From the NCBI GenBank assembly GCA_029834535.1, contig JAQMWT010000358.1:83470-147469 (forward strand): a stretch of 64,000 nucleotides of DNA. The letters run 5' to 3'. Both the position numbers and the translations under genes were made by a program. The notes beneath the pieces are model-generated. The model worked only from the letters and a program-made list of their open reading frames with translations, made no database searches and was not told the origin of the DNA. The stretch comes from Chrysophaeum taylorii (taxonomy: Eukaryota > Sar > Pelagophyceae > Pelagomonadales > Pelagomonadaceae). How positions within the stretch are numbered: position 1 is the first letter of the stretch; every line of letters begins with the position of its first letter. Below, in pieces: positions 41,871-51,201 of the stretch.

Positions 41871-42269
41871 ACAAACAAACAAACAAACAGACAAACATCT
41901 GTCGATTAGTAGTTAGGACAAGTGCAGGCCAGTAAGCTCGCCAGTAAGTTCACCTGGTCCCAATCTCTAACCCCAGTAAGTTCACCTGGTCCCAGTAAGT
42001 TCACCTAGTCCCAATCTCTAACCCCAGTAAGTTCGGTTCGGCGTAAGCCCACTCGTGCTCACATCCACTCACCCCACTCTCCTTCGAGCTCGTCGCTCTC
42101 ACCTCCGCCAATCTAAGCTGCTTTGATCCGTACACGCCGCTAGCCCTTGCGTTCACTCTAAAAACCCCAGTAAGTTCACTTGGTCCCAGTAAGTTCACCT
42201 GGTCACTTAGTTCACCTAGTCCCAATCTCAAACCCCAGTAAGTTCACCTGGTCCCAGTAAGTTCAACTA

Positions 42270-42934
42270 CAGTGCGCGTGTAGACGCCGGGAGGGGGCTT
42301 ATCGGTATTGCGCAGCACGTGTGGGGTAGGGTGGAGTCGTCGACCCAGATGAGTATATCTCCTCGGGGTTGCCGATCGACAGAGAGCCACGTAGAGCTGG
42401 ACGTGGCAGAAGACGGGCTTGGGAAAGAGGACGCCGACCTCGCGGGGCGTCTGGCCCTGGCTCTTGGTGATCGTTTGGCGTCGGCGGGCCTTACGGGATA
42501 CAGGTTGGAGGAGCCTCGGTGACAACGACACGATCGATCATGTATCTGGTACCGTTGCAGTGGCCGTGCGACGGGTCGAGGTTGCGAAGACATTAAGCTC
42601 GCGATCAAAGTCAGCATGCCGTTGGTTGTCAGGGAGTTGAAAACTCTACTGTAAAGAGCGAGGCGTCGTCTTCCGACCCAACCTAGTCGGCCGAAAAGAA
42701 CTCCGACGCCTCGTCTCCGGGAAAAAAAGGCCGCGGTCATGCGCGCGTTGTCAGCATCGACAGCATCGTTTCGACGGGGCGTGAGAATGGCGCGCCGAAA
42801 GAGCCGCCGCGGGTCGTGGAAATAGTCTGCGAGGTCGCCGTAGACGGTTTGGAGGATCACTGTCTGGCTCTCGCGCCTACCTGATACCTGATCCTGACTC
42901 TCGCGCCTACCTGATCCTTACCCTAAATCGAGGG
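42270..42934 (-). mobile_element. PIF1 helicase fragment, copy F
   Basis: Fifth minus-strand unit. It has the longest uninterrupted frame (42267-42860), which still mixes helicase motifs with out-of-frame sequence, so it is not functional. Spacer 41871-42269 contains the clearest run of CCAGTAAGTTCACCTGGTCC and CTCTAACCCCAGTAAGTTC monomers. Confidence 0.8.
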
Positions 42935-43081
42935 ACAAACAGACAGACAGACAAACAAACAAACAGACAGACAAACATCTGTCGATTAGTAGTTAGGAAG
43001 ACTCCTAAGATGGGGGTGTGTATGGGGAGCATGAAGGATGTGGGTGGGTTTGTGGGGTATGAGGGATGTGCCTGACGGGTT

Positions 43082-44054
43082 GTCCCCCGATTTAGGGTAA
43101 GGATCATGTAGGCCCGCGAGCCAGGCATTGATCCTCCAAGCCGTCTACGGCGACCTCGCAGACTATTTCCACGACCCGCGGCGGCTCTTTCAGCGCGCCA
43201 TTCTCACGCCCCGTCGAAACGATGTTGTCGATGCTGACAACGCGCGCATGACCGCGGCCTTTTTTTCCCGGAGACGAGGCGTCGGAGTTCTTTTCGGCAG
43301 ACTAGGTTGGGTCGGAAGACGACGCCTCGCTCTTTACAGTCGAGTTTTCGACTCCCTGACAACCAACGGCATGCTGACTTTGATCGCGAGCTTAAAGTCT
43401 TCGCAACCTCGACCCGTCGCACGGCCACTGCAACGGTACCAGATACATGATCGATCGTGTCGTGTCACCGAGGCTCCTCCAACCTGTATCCCTTAAGGCC
43501 CGCCGACGCCAAACGATCAACAAGAGCCAGGGCCAGACGCCCCGCGAGGTCCGCGTCCTCTTGCCCACAAGCCCGTCTTCTGTCACGTCCAGCTCTACGT
43601 GGCTCTCAGTCGATCGGCAACCCCGAGAATATGCTCTTCTGAGTCGACGACTCCACCCTACCCCACACGTGCTGCGCAATACCGATAAGCCCCCTCCCGG
43701 CGTCTACACGCGCACTGTAGGTGAACTTACTGGGACCAGGTGAACTTACTGGGGTTTGAGATTGGGACTAGGTGAATATAGTGACCAGGTGAACTTACTG
43801 GGACAGGTGAGCTTACGGAGGGTTAAAGAGTAAACTCAAAGGTTAGCGGCGTGTGCGGATCGAAGCAGCTTAGATTGGCGGAGGCGACAGCGACGAGCTC
43901 GAAGGAGTGGTGTAAGCACGAGTGGGTTTAAACCGAACTTACTGGGGTTAGAGATTTGCTAGGTGAACTCACTGACCAGGTGAACTTACTGGGACCAGGT
44001 GAACTTACTGGGGTTAGAGATTGGGACTAGGTGAACTTACTGGCCTGCACTTGT
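43082..44054 (+). mobile_element. PIF1 helicase fragment, copy G plus spacer (inverted)
   Basis: Plus-oriented unit closing the array. Helicase part 43082-43720 reads AVYGDLADYFHDPRRLFQRA and AILTPRRNDVVDADNARM before frameshifts. Spacer 43721-44054 carries GGTGAACTTACTGGGACC repeats, the reverse complement of those in copies B-F, and ends CTGGCCTGCACTTGT. The join to copy F (42935-43081) contains a fragment of the dispersed 36-kb repeat. Confidence 0.8.
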
Positions 44055-44267
44055 AATAATAAAACAGGGGTTTGGGTTCAGGTTAGGAATCGTTTTTTTT
44101 GGTCGTTGTACAAGTCCGTTGAATAATTCTGAAAGAACCTGCCGAGAACACGAACTTTCGCCTGGTAGGAAGGAATTTCGGCAGCCGACAACCTCTCTAT
44201 TGTCGGCAGTATTGATCTTCAACACAAGGTTGCGAACAAAGGAACGCGAACGCCACAAGACAGCCAA

Positions 44268-45746
44268 ATGGATGCACCGATGGATGACTTCGTGGAGGTC
44301 GACGCGCAGATGGTCGCGACGCAGGAAGCACGAGTGGAAGCCGCGTTGTCGCTGAGCGCGGAGGCCGAGCGCGCGTTGGTGGCGAAGAGCGCCCGGAAGG
44401 TAACAGTCGGCGCCACGATCACGGCGCGCGCGTGCGGCGAGGAGGTCGAGCGGCGTCCCGACGTGGACATCGCCGTGGTCCTGGACCGGTCGGGCAGCAT
44501 GGCCGGGAACAAGCTGAAGCTATGCAAGGAGACGCTCAACCTGCTAATCAACGAGTTGCGCGCGAGCGACAGCTTTGGCCTCGTCACCTTCGACCACAAC
44601 GTTCAGGTCAACTCCAAGCTGGCGGTCGTGGGGAATTCCAAGGAGGGGGCCACGACCGCGGTCGAGCGGCTCAGGTCGGGAGGGACGACGAATTTGTCTG
44701 GAGGGTTGCTCGCCGGACTCGAACTTTTTGGGAATTCGGCGGCGGCGGCGACGACCGGAGGAGGGGACCGCGTGCGCGCGGTACTGCTACTGACGGACGG
44801 CCACGCGAATGCGGGAATCACCGACGTGGACCGGCTTCAGGCGGTGACCAGGGCCGCGCTGCCCGACGGCGTCCAGTTGTATACGTTCGGCTACGGCTCG
44901 GACCACAACGCCGACCTCCTGCGAAAGCTCGCGTCGTGCGCAGGCGACGGGCGCGGGGGGTACTACTTCGTCGATAGCACAGATCGCGTCGTGGGAGCCT
45001 TCGCCGACTGCCTCGGCGGCTTGCTGTCTGTCGTGGCACAAAATGTTCGCCTCGTGGTACGCTCGACTAATTGCGTCATCACCAGGGTTCGCCGGGATGG
45101 TGCCGAGCGCCTCGCCCCCGATCGCTGGACTTTGTCGCTCGGGGATGTGTTTGCCGAGGAGCGCCGCGATGTGTTGGTCGACATCGAGCCCCTCAGCGAA
45201 GCAGACCCCGAGATCTTCTTCGAGATGACCTTTGTCGACGCGCTAGCCGCCACCATGGCTACCGCTTCGTCGACCGTCAACATTAAGCGCCTCGACGACA
45301 AAGACCCCGCGCTCGAGTCCGTGATGCCCTCGGCCAACATCGCGACCAACATCGCCCGTCTCGACGTCGCCGACGCGATGGTCGCCGCGCAGACGGACGC
45401 CGACAAGGGCAACCTCGGGGCTGCTCGGGGCGCCCTGGAGGAGGCAAAAAAAGGTGTCCGAAGCGCCATGACGATCGCCGGTGACGACCTTTTGCTTCGC
45501 CGACTCGAATACGACCTCGATGAGTGCGTCGCCAACACTTCCTCTGCGCAAACCTATCAGGCCCTCGGCCGCCAGCAGATGGCCTCCAAGGGCATGGGCC
45601 ACCGTATGCAGCGATGCATGTCTGACTCCGACTCGGATGGCGAGGAAGACATCAAAGAGGAAGCTCCCCGCGCTCGCAATGCCTACCGCGGTGCGTCGAA
45701 GAAGGCTGTCAAGTCCAAGTGGACTTTTGGGGCGACCAAGAAGTAG
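44268..45746 (+). CDS. VWA-domain protein
   Basis: 492 aa. A von Willebrand factor type A domain begins at VDIAVVLDRSGSMAG, with the MIDAS DxSxS at D73-S77. The MIDAS Thr is in SGGTTNLSGGL and the Asp in LLLTDGHANAGI. Mg2+-dependent protein binding is the usual role. After the VWA fold there is a beta-rich segment like the Vwaint/hinge region of stand-alone VWA proteins (SLGDVFAEERRDVLVDIEPL), then a helical segment (ADKGNLGAARGALEEAKKGV). The tail is acidic, then basic (SDSDSDGEEDIKEE). There is no signal peptide, so it is likely cytosolic. It starts about 210 bases after the end of the repeat array, so its promoter lies against repeat DNA. Confidence 0.85.
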   Translation: MDAPMDDFVEVDAQMVATQEARVEAALSLSAEAERALVAKSARKVTVGATITARACGEEVERRPDVDIAVVLDRSGSMAGNKLKLCKETLNLLINELRASDSFGLVTFDHNVQVNSKLAVVGNSKEGATTAVERLRSGGTTNLSGGLLAGLELFGNSAAAATTGGGDRVRAVLLLTDGHANAGITDVDRLQAVTRAALPDGVQLYTFGYGSDHNADLLRKLASCAGDGRGGYYFVDSTDRVVGAFADCLGGLLSVVAQNVRLVVRSTNCVITRVRRDGAERLAPDRWTLSLGDVFAEERRDVLVDIEPLSEADPEIFFEMTFVDALAATMATASSTVNIKRLDDKDPALESVMPSANIATNIARLDVADAMVAAQTDADKGNLGAARGALEEAKKGVRSAMTIAGDDLLLRRLEYDLDECVANTSSAQTYQALGRQQMASKGMGHRMQRCMSDSDSDGEEDIKEEAPRARNAYRGASKKAVKSKWTFGATKK

Positions 45747-45940
45747 AACACGACCTTGCTTCACAAAAGGCGACCCTTTTCTTCTTCTTCTTCTTCTTCC
45801 GTGCATCTTTTTTCTTCCTGGTCACAGCACTCCACCGCCGTGTGGGACGGTTCTTGTTTTCTTTTTAGACACCACCCCCTACTTTATCACCGTCACCGTC
45901 TTGTTGTTGTTGTTGTTGTTAAGATCAACAAAATGAAAGT

Positions 45941-48900
45941 TCAAACCGAAACCGATGTCTCGAGCACGCGGGGATTGAAATTGGTCACTCTTCTCTCGCC
46001 GCGAAAAGCGCGGTCCTCGTTCCGTTCGTCGATATTGTTGGCGAGATCGTCGAGGTCGACCTGAAATTGGCGGACGACGTCCAGGACGGCCTGAGATTTG
46101 TCAGCCGGCCAGCCTGTATCCTGGAAAAGGTGGGTCCAGTCGTTACAAAGACCGGGCTGTCGGGTGCCAGTGAGCGCGATGACGATGAGCGCTTGGGCCT
46201 GGGATTGGATGTCCGGCACGAGTCGGCCCTCGGCGAGCTTGCCGCAGAAGCCGTCGGGCGCGTTGATGTACTCGACGATGGCGCCGTGGAGCTCGTGGCC
46301 CGCAGTGACGTGCCAGATGAGGTCGGCGAGGAAGACGCGGAGGGTATTCAAAGACAAGGCGGGGAGATTCCACGGGGTGTCGAACTGAGTCTCGAAGTGG
46401 CTCCAAAAAGCACAGATCTCGGGATCGGCGTCGACGCGCTTTCCGTCGTCGTCGTCGTCGTCGTCGTAGAAGACGCTGAGGTATGCCCCCACGTACCGTT
46501 CGAACGTGTGCCAGAGGCGCAACCCATCCTGGGCAAGCGGCCACCGATCGAGAAGATCTTGGGGTAGACCGGCGCGTTGTATCTTTTCTGGGAGCGGGAT
46601 CCAGACCCAGGCCTCGAAGACGTCGGTGAAGTAAGAGACCCAGGCTGACCACGTGAGTCCGAAGGTTCGGTGTCCCAGGGAGCGTTCTGGAAGAAGCATA
46701 TCTTTGGCGGCGTCGTTGACGCTCGCCGTCAGGAACGTGAACTGCTTGAGGAGCCTGCGAAGCGGATGCGTCGCCGTGAAGGCGGCGCGCGTCGCGCGCG
46801 CGAGCCCGTTGGCGACGATCCAATGCGTGACTGCGAGGTGGTCCCGAAGCGTGAGCGAGGTCCCGAGGCTCATGCGGAAGTCGGCCTTGGCCTCATCCCA
46901 CGCGTCGTCTCTGGGCGCGGCGAGGTGCGATCTGTGACACGACCAGATCCCGACGGGCTGGAGGTCGCGATCGAGGTAGAGCGTGGCACCGTACGTCTTC
47001 CACGGCGGGCGCGTCTCGTACTTGCCAATGTATTCGACGTTCGCCTCAAAAAAAGCGCCGTCCGGGACCGCGTGGTCCGTCTCCTCCTCCTCCTCCTCCT
47101 TGCGAGCCCGCAGGTACCAGGCGCCCACGCCGGCGACAACGAGATCGACGAGGCCTCGGTCGGTCGCGAGGTGCGGCCACGAGACGTAGCCGTCGGGGAG
47201 GTAGGGGCCGAACGTTTCTTCGGCGCACGCGGCGGCCTCGGAATTCGAGGCAAAGTATGCCAGGTTGTTTTCGGAAAAGTCGAGGGCCATCGAAGAGGTG
47301 CGGAAGAAGGCGATCCTCGCTAGGCGCGCGAACGGTCCCGTCGGTCGGTCCTCGTCGACTTTCAGTAGCTTTAGCCCCGCGAACGGCGCGCGCCACGCGT
47401 CGTCTTCGACGCTATCGTCGAAGATTGCGGGGACGTCGAGGGACTTGGGCCTGTCGCTGGGGTCGACCGTCGATTGCACGACGCCAATGAAGAGCTTGGT
47501 GTGCGCGTCGACGTCGAGGTTGAACCGGTTCGCGCGGTGGCGGTGTCGGGGAATCATCGACGACGAAGGGTCGACGACGGGCTCGGCGAGCGGCGGGTCC
47601 ACGACATCCATGTCCTTGAGGAGAACCAAGGGCGGCGTGATTCCAAACGACGTCGGGACAATGTCCCGCGGCTCGAGGGGTTTGGATTCTCCACTTCTCG
47701 ACGATGACGCCGAAAACGGACGCCAGAGCCGCTCGTGGCCGACGTGCGCTGCCGAGGATGCGAACTCCTTGAGGAAGGCGGAAATCATGTGGAAAGTCAG
47801 CGCTTTGGCGGGGCAGGACCGGCTCTGGGGAGAAGCGAGACTTGGCGCGACGGCGAACTCGGCGAACCCGATCATGTGCTGGTCGTAGTCTTTTTCGGGG
47901 CGGAGGTAGAAGGTGACGTCGCCCCAAACGCGCGGGTCGCGTTGCGCCTGCCGCAAGTTGCAAAAGATCGGGCGGCGGCGGCTCTTCTCAAAGTAGCAAA
48001 AGCCCGCGACCGGCGGGAATCTCCGGATCGTTTCCCAGACGTACGAGCCGTGCAGGGTCATGTCGTCGAGCGAAAAACTTGGGGGAAGGTTGGCCTCTCC
48101 CCACGCCGAATACGGAACGCAGATCGCAAACCCGAGGACCGTTGGCACGCTCTGGCCGCCGGCGAACACGAGCGCATCAAGAACGCACGAGAGAAAGTAC
48201 TCGATTTCGTGCTCGTCGCGCGCCCGGAGTGCCGGAACGGTCATCAATACCGCCGCGCGGTGCCTGCCGAGCCACTGGCGCTTGAACGCGAGGATCTCGT
48301 CGAGGCCGATCGCAGCCTCGACCGCGCGCGAAACGAGTGCACCCTCGGGGACCATCGCCGCCGCCAGCGCCCTCTGCTGAAATTCGATAAACTCAAGAGC
48401 CTCCGCGTCCGTGAGGCGTACCCCGAGCGAAATCTCGTGGAGCACTTTGGTCGTCCACGCTCTGAGGTCGGCCGGGACGTCTACGCGGCCGCGGCCGCGG
48501 AAGAAGTCTCGGGCCCGTTCCGCGACGAGGCACGGTCGCCAGCGGCCCGACGGACCAAAGATCTCGCACAAGAGTGGGCGAATCCAGGCATGGATCTCGG
48601 GTGGCGCGCCGAGGCCCATGCAATGCCAGGGTACCTCGGGCCACAATCTCGAATTGAGCATCGCAAAACCCAAAAAATTTTGTCGCTCGACGTCGCCTTC
48701 GACGATTCGATTCCCGAGCTCCGCGAGCAAGCGCTTGCATTTGGCGTGCGCCGAGTACGAGACGCTATTTCGGAGATGTGGAAAGCTCGAGTCGCCGCCA
48801 GACGAGCTTTGCGCGTCGAAAAACGAAGACGACGGATCGGTCTCGTGACCGCACGGCAGCGCGAACGAGGCGCCGAGCGCAGCCATCGATGCGCGGTAGG

Positions 48901-49348
48901 AGAGCGACTCGTCGCCAAACAGCGAGGCGAGCCGACGCGCGCCTTCCCACCAGGACGTCGCAGTCTCGACCACGTGGCGCTCGACGCATTCACCGCCGAG
49001 CATCGTCACGCGACTGCCGTCCCGCGAGGAGAGCTCGTACTCGCGCTCCTCGCCGAGCTCCGACGTTCGCACGATCACCTCGCCGAGCACCTCGTCGGAC
49101 GTCGCATCGTAGACGCGCACCTGGATTTCGGCGTCTGCGGGTGCTTTGAACTCGAACTCCCACACCGGCACGCGAGATTCGACCACCTGCGCGCTCCTGT
49201 GCTCGAGTCGTTTCGTGTCCCACGTAGACCCGATACTGCCGACGCGGCACACGACGTACGTCCGATCGGTATCGCCGACGATGCGGCCCTCCCGCACCAT
49301 GACGGAGCGTCTCGCTTTATTTTTTGCGAAGGAGAATCCTCCACCCAT
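45941..49348 (-). CDS. C2 - P450 (CYP74-like) - lipoxygenase fusion
   Basis: 1135 aa in one uninterrupted frame. Residues 15-112 look like a C2/PLAT-type beta-sandwich (membrane or Ca2+ binding). Residues about 190-540 look like a P450 related to CYP74: the ExxR helix is ETIR at 439-442 (ETIRRFPPV), an I-helix-like FAGGQSVPT is upstream, and the heme Cys is C512 in SRSCPAKAL, comparable with NKQCxGK of allene oxide synthases. Residues about 600-1135 resemble a lipoxygenase: HLAVTH (H837, H842, HX4H iron ligands), then HPLRRLLKQFTF, then WHVTAGHELHG with H1018. It ends ...ETSVSV, placing a Val carboxylate where most LOX have Ile. The usual Asn ligand four residues after H1018 is Gly1022. Predicted role: make a fatty-acid hydroperoxide and convert it in the same polypeptide. 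Confidence 0.8.
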   Translation of the reverse strand: MGGGFSFAKNKARRSVMVREGRIVGDTDRTYVVCRVGSIGSTWDTKRLEHRSAQVVESRVPVWEFEFKAPADAEIQVRVYDATSDEVLGEVIVRTSELGEEREYELSSRDGSRVTMLGGECVERHVVETATSWWEGARRLASLFGDESLSYRASMAALGASFALPCGHETDPSSSFFDAQSSSGGDSSFPHLRNSVSYSAHAKCKRLLAELGNRIVEGDVERQNFLGFAMLNSRLWPEVPWHCMGLGAPPEIHAWIRPLLCEIFGPSGRWRPCLVAERARDFFRGRGRVDVPADLRAWTTKVLHEISLGVRLTDAEALEFIEFQQRALAAAMVPEGALVSRAVEAAIGLDEILAFKRQWLGRHRAAVLMTVPALRARDEHEIEYFLSCVLDALVFAGGQSVPTVLGFAICVPYSAWGEANLPPSFSLDDMTLHGSYVWETIRRFPPVAGFCYFEKSRRRPIFCNLRQAQRDPRVWGDVTFYLRPEKDYDQHMIGFAEFAVAPSLASPQSRSCPAKALTFHMISAFLKEFASSAAHVGHERLWRPFSASSSRSGESKPLEPRDIVPTSFGITPPLVLLKDMDVVDPPLAEPVVDPSSSMIPRHRHRANRFNLDVDAHTKLFIGVVQSTVDPSDRPKSLDVPAIFDDSVEDDAWRAPFAGLKLLKVDEDRPTGPFARLARIAFFRTSSMALDFSENNLAYFASNSEAAACAEETFGPYLPDGYVSWPHLATDRGLVDLVVAGVGAWYLRARKEEEEEETDHAVPDGAFFEANVEYIGKYETRPPWKTYGATLYLDRDLQPVGIWSCHRSHLAAPRDDAWDEAKADFRMSLGTSLTLRDHLAVTHWIVANGLARATRAAFTATHPLRRLLKQFTFLTASVNDAAKDMLLPERSLGHRTFGLTWSAWVSYFTDVFEAWVWIPLPEKIQRAGLPQDLLDRWPLAQDGLRLWHTFERYVGAYLSVFYDDDDDDDGKRVDADPEICAFWSHFETQFDTPWNLPALSLNTLRVFLADLIWHVTAGHELHGAIVEYINAPDGFCGKLAEGRLVPDIQSQAQALIVIALTGTRQPGLCNDWTHLFQDTGWPADKSQAVLDVVRQFQVDLDDLANNIDERNEDRAFRGERRVTNFNPRVLETSVSV

Positions 49349-49567
49349 AACTCACTCACTCACTCACTCGCGGCGTTAATGTTGATGATCCTAAAAAAAA
49401 CCCGTTCCAATCTGGAAGCGCTCTCAAAAGATCAGAAAGATCTGAAAGTTTCTTTCTTGCGACCTTTGGACCGCGCGTGACCTAGTGCGCTCGCGAGAAT
49501 ATAATGAATATTATTACACGTATCGCGACGTGCCAAGGCGCCGCCTTTGTTTGATGCTGCTGCCATT
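49349..49567. repeat. CACT microsatellite and spacer
   Basis: TCACTCACTCACTCACTCAC run at 49351-49371, then AT-rich spacer to the ACBP stop. No gene. Confidence 0.6.
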
Positions 49568-49924
49568 TTAGTCGCCGTACTTGGCGTACTGCGCGTCGAT
49601 CTCTTTAATGTATGCCGTCATCGCGCCTTCTTTTGAGAGGCCCTCGCGGGACTTCCAGGAGTCCCATTTGGACCTCTCCACGAAGTTTAGCATCCCAGGC
49701 CTGGCCGTGTTGACGTCGCCGACCGTCGCTTGCTGCGTCGAAAGGTTCGTTGTATGCGTCGACGTCGTACCTTGAAGAGGCCGTAACACGTCAGTTTCTC
49801 CTCGTTAGTCGTCTTCTTCCCACCCGTCGACCTGCGCGCGCTACATATCGCGCAAACCCAGCCCGCACCAGGTCTTGACGAACGCCAGCTTTTCTTGAAA
49901 CTTTGCTTCCACGTCGACGGACAT
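49568..49924 (-). CDS. Acyl-CoA-binding protein
   Basis: Three exons: 49924-49869, 49831-49771 and 49732-49568, with introns of 37 bp (GTGCGG...GCGCAG) and 38 bp (GTACGA...CGACGCAG). Spliced length 282 bp gives 93 aa, the normal size for a single-domain ACBP. The protein starts MSVDVEAKFQEKLAFVK. It contains YGLFKQATVGDVNTARPG and KWDSWKSREGLSKEGAM, with the conserved Tyr, Lys and Trp of the acyl-CoA pocket, and ends IDAQYAKYGD. It binds and buffers medium to long acyl-CoA esters in the cytosol. The splice sites are certain because each restores the conserved domain. The region just upstream (about 50067-50172) is a copy of a dispersed repeat. Confidence 0.92.
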
Positions 49925-50066
49925 TGGTTGGTGCGGAGCTGACCGTTATCACTGACGTCAACACACTATGACGCAAAAAATGTATCGGCTCCGCTGACGT
50001 CACGATTGAGACGACATCCCAGCAGGGTAAATAATACAGCCCAGCATTTTCGACGCTGCTGCAAGA

Positions 50067-50172
50067 CACACATACACGACCCCGACTAGGTCCCGCGTAC
50101 TTATCTCCGCCCGTCAAGCACATCCTTCATACCCCACAAACCCACCCACATCCTTCATGCTCCCCACACATA
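50067..50172 (-). repeat. Dispersed repeat copy upstream of the ACBP gene
   Basis: Contains CCCGACTAGGTCCCGCG, CATCCTTCATACCCCACAAA and CCCACCCACATCCTTCATGC, the reverse complement of the 35.8-36.3 kb repeat. It lies between the ACBP start (about 140 bases away) and the transpeptidase stop. Confidence 0.85.
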
Positions 50173-50284
50173 CACGCAGTTTCATTCAGTATGTGTTCGT
50201 TCCCTTGGGCGGCCCCGCGGGGGTCATTGAAGCGACCGACTCTTATAAATTGTCTTCCGGTTCTGGGCCGGCACAGGCCAACCG

Positions 50285-51201
50285 TCAGCGCGTCTCGATG
50301 TCGATGACGGAGATGAGGCCCTGCGGGGTGTAGGGGTAATTTGCGGACGTGTACGGGTTTGGGCGAACTTGGGCGCCAATGCTGACGAGGGCTTGCCAGA
50401 TGCGATCGGCGTCCTCCGGGACTACGTGGATGCAGCCGTCTGAGTTGGGCATCTGGGTGCCGTGGCCCGGCGGCCACAGGCCACTGTGGAGCAGAATGCC
50501 CGAGCGTCCCCCTGCGCCCAGCACGAGGAAGGAGTTTCCCTCGAGGCCCGTCACGACCCTGTTGACCGGGTAGGGGCCATAAAGCGAGGCGTTTGGCTCG
50601 GGGGTGTTGAGATCGAGGGTCGCGAGGCCGGTCGGCGTGTTGCCGTCTGCAGTGAACTCGTTGAGGCCGTCGTCGTTGCTGTAGTCAGGCCATGGTCTCT
50701 CGAGCGCGTCGTCGCGGAGGCCGTGGGTGCGCGCGCGGAACGATAGGAGCTCACCGTCGGGGCCGAAGAGCGTCGCGTTGAGCTCGACGGACCTGTTATG
50801 GACTACGGGCACGACGATCGTGTACAAGGTCGTGCGGTTTGAGGGGCTCGTTCCTCCGGCGTAACGGTCGTCGGAGCAGCAAGCGAGGAGCGCGTTAGCG
50901 GTGGGAGCATCGAACGTCCCGTTCCCGTCGCCGCGAAAGGCTGCGACGGCGACGGCGCTCGCGGGGCCGAACACGCTGTCCACGACCACTGACCTGTTCT
51001 CGAATGTCAGAATGGCTCGGTTTCTTCTTCTTCTTCTTCTGCTGACTCGTTCAAAGCGCGCCCGAGGAGGGCCTGGGCGATCGCGACGTCCGACCCGCTC
51101 TCGAGGGCGTCGGGAAAGTATTTGAGCACCCGCGTCCACGGCAGCGGCATCGCGCCCGCAGCTCTCACCAACAACAACAACAACACGCTGTGGTAGAACA
51201 T
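50285..51201 (-). CDS. Secreted L,D-transpeptidase-like protein with peptidoglycan-binding domain
   Basis: Two exons, 51201-51047 and 50993-50285, with a 53-bp intron (GTCAGC...AACAG, branch-like CTGAC), giving 287 aa in frame. The start gives a signal peptide (MFYHSVLLLLLVRAAGA). Residues 25-85 match a PG_binding_1 fold that is only complete after splicing: FPDALESGSDVAIAQALLG then VVVDSVFGPASAVAVAAFRG and TANALL. The C-terminal YkuD-type catalytic domain has H221 and C239 in LLHSG...NSDGCIHV, the Hx(n)SxGC(R/H) catalytic signature. Family knowledge: bacterial enzymes of this type make 3-3 crosslinks in peptidoglycan or attach proteins to it. In an alga it is either a bacterial acquisition or acts on another substrate. 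The intron argues against contamination. Confidence 0.82.

Larger units (their letters stand above)
38060..42995. repeat. Tandem array of five ~0.75-1.08 kb units
   Basis: Units B to F are head-to-tail. Unit junctions read GATTAGTAGTTAGGACAAG followed by TGCAGGCCAGTAAG, near 39111, 39862, 40880 and 41918. Spacings are about 0.75, 1.02 and 1.04 kb, and about 1.08 kb to the right end near 42995. Each unit holds one helicase fragment, one AAAC/AGAC tract, a patch of GTAAGTTCACC monomers and a conserved patch with GAGCTCGTCGCTCTCGCCTC and TTTGATCCGCAC. Confidence 0.85.

Noticed and set aside
42267-42860. 197-codon frame in helicase copy F as a real gene
   Set aside because: Helicase motifs fall in several frames within it and the same segment is broken in all other copies.
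38060-44054. CRISPR-like or rRNA-spacer array
   Set aside because: Units are about 1 kb with protein-derived cores, not short repeats with unique spacers; no rRNA sequence is visible.
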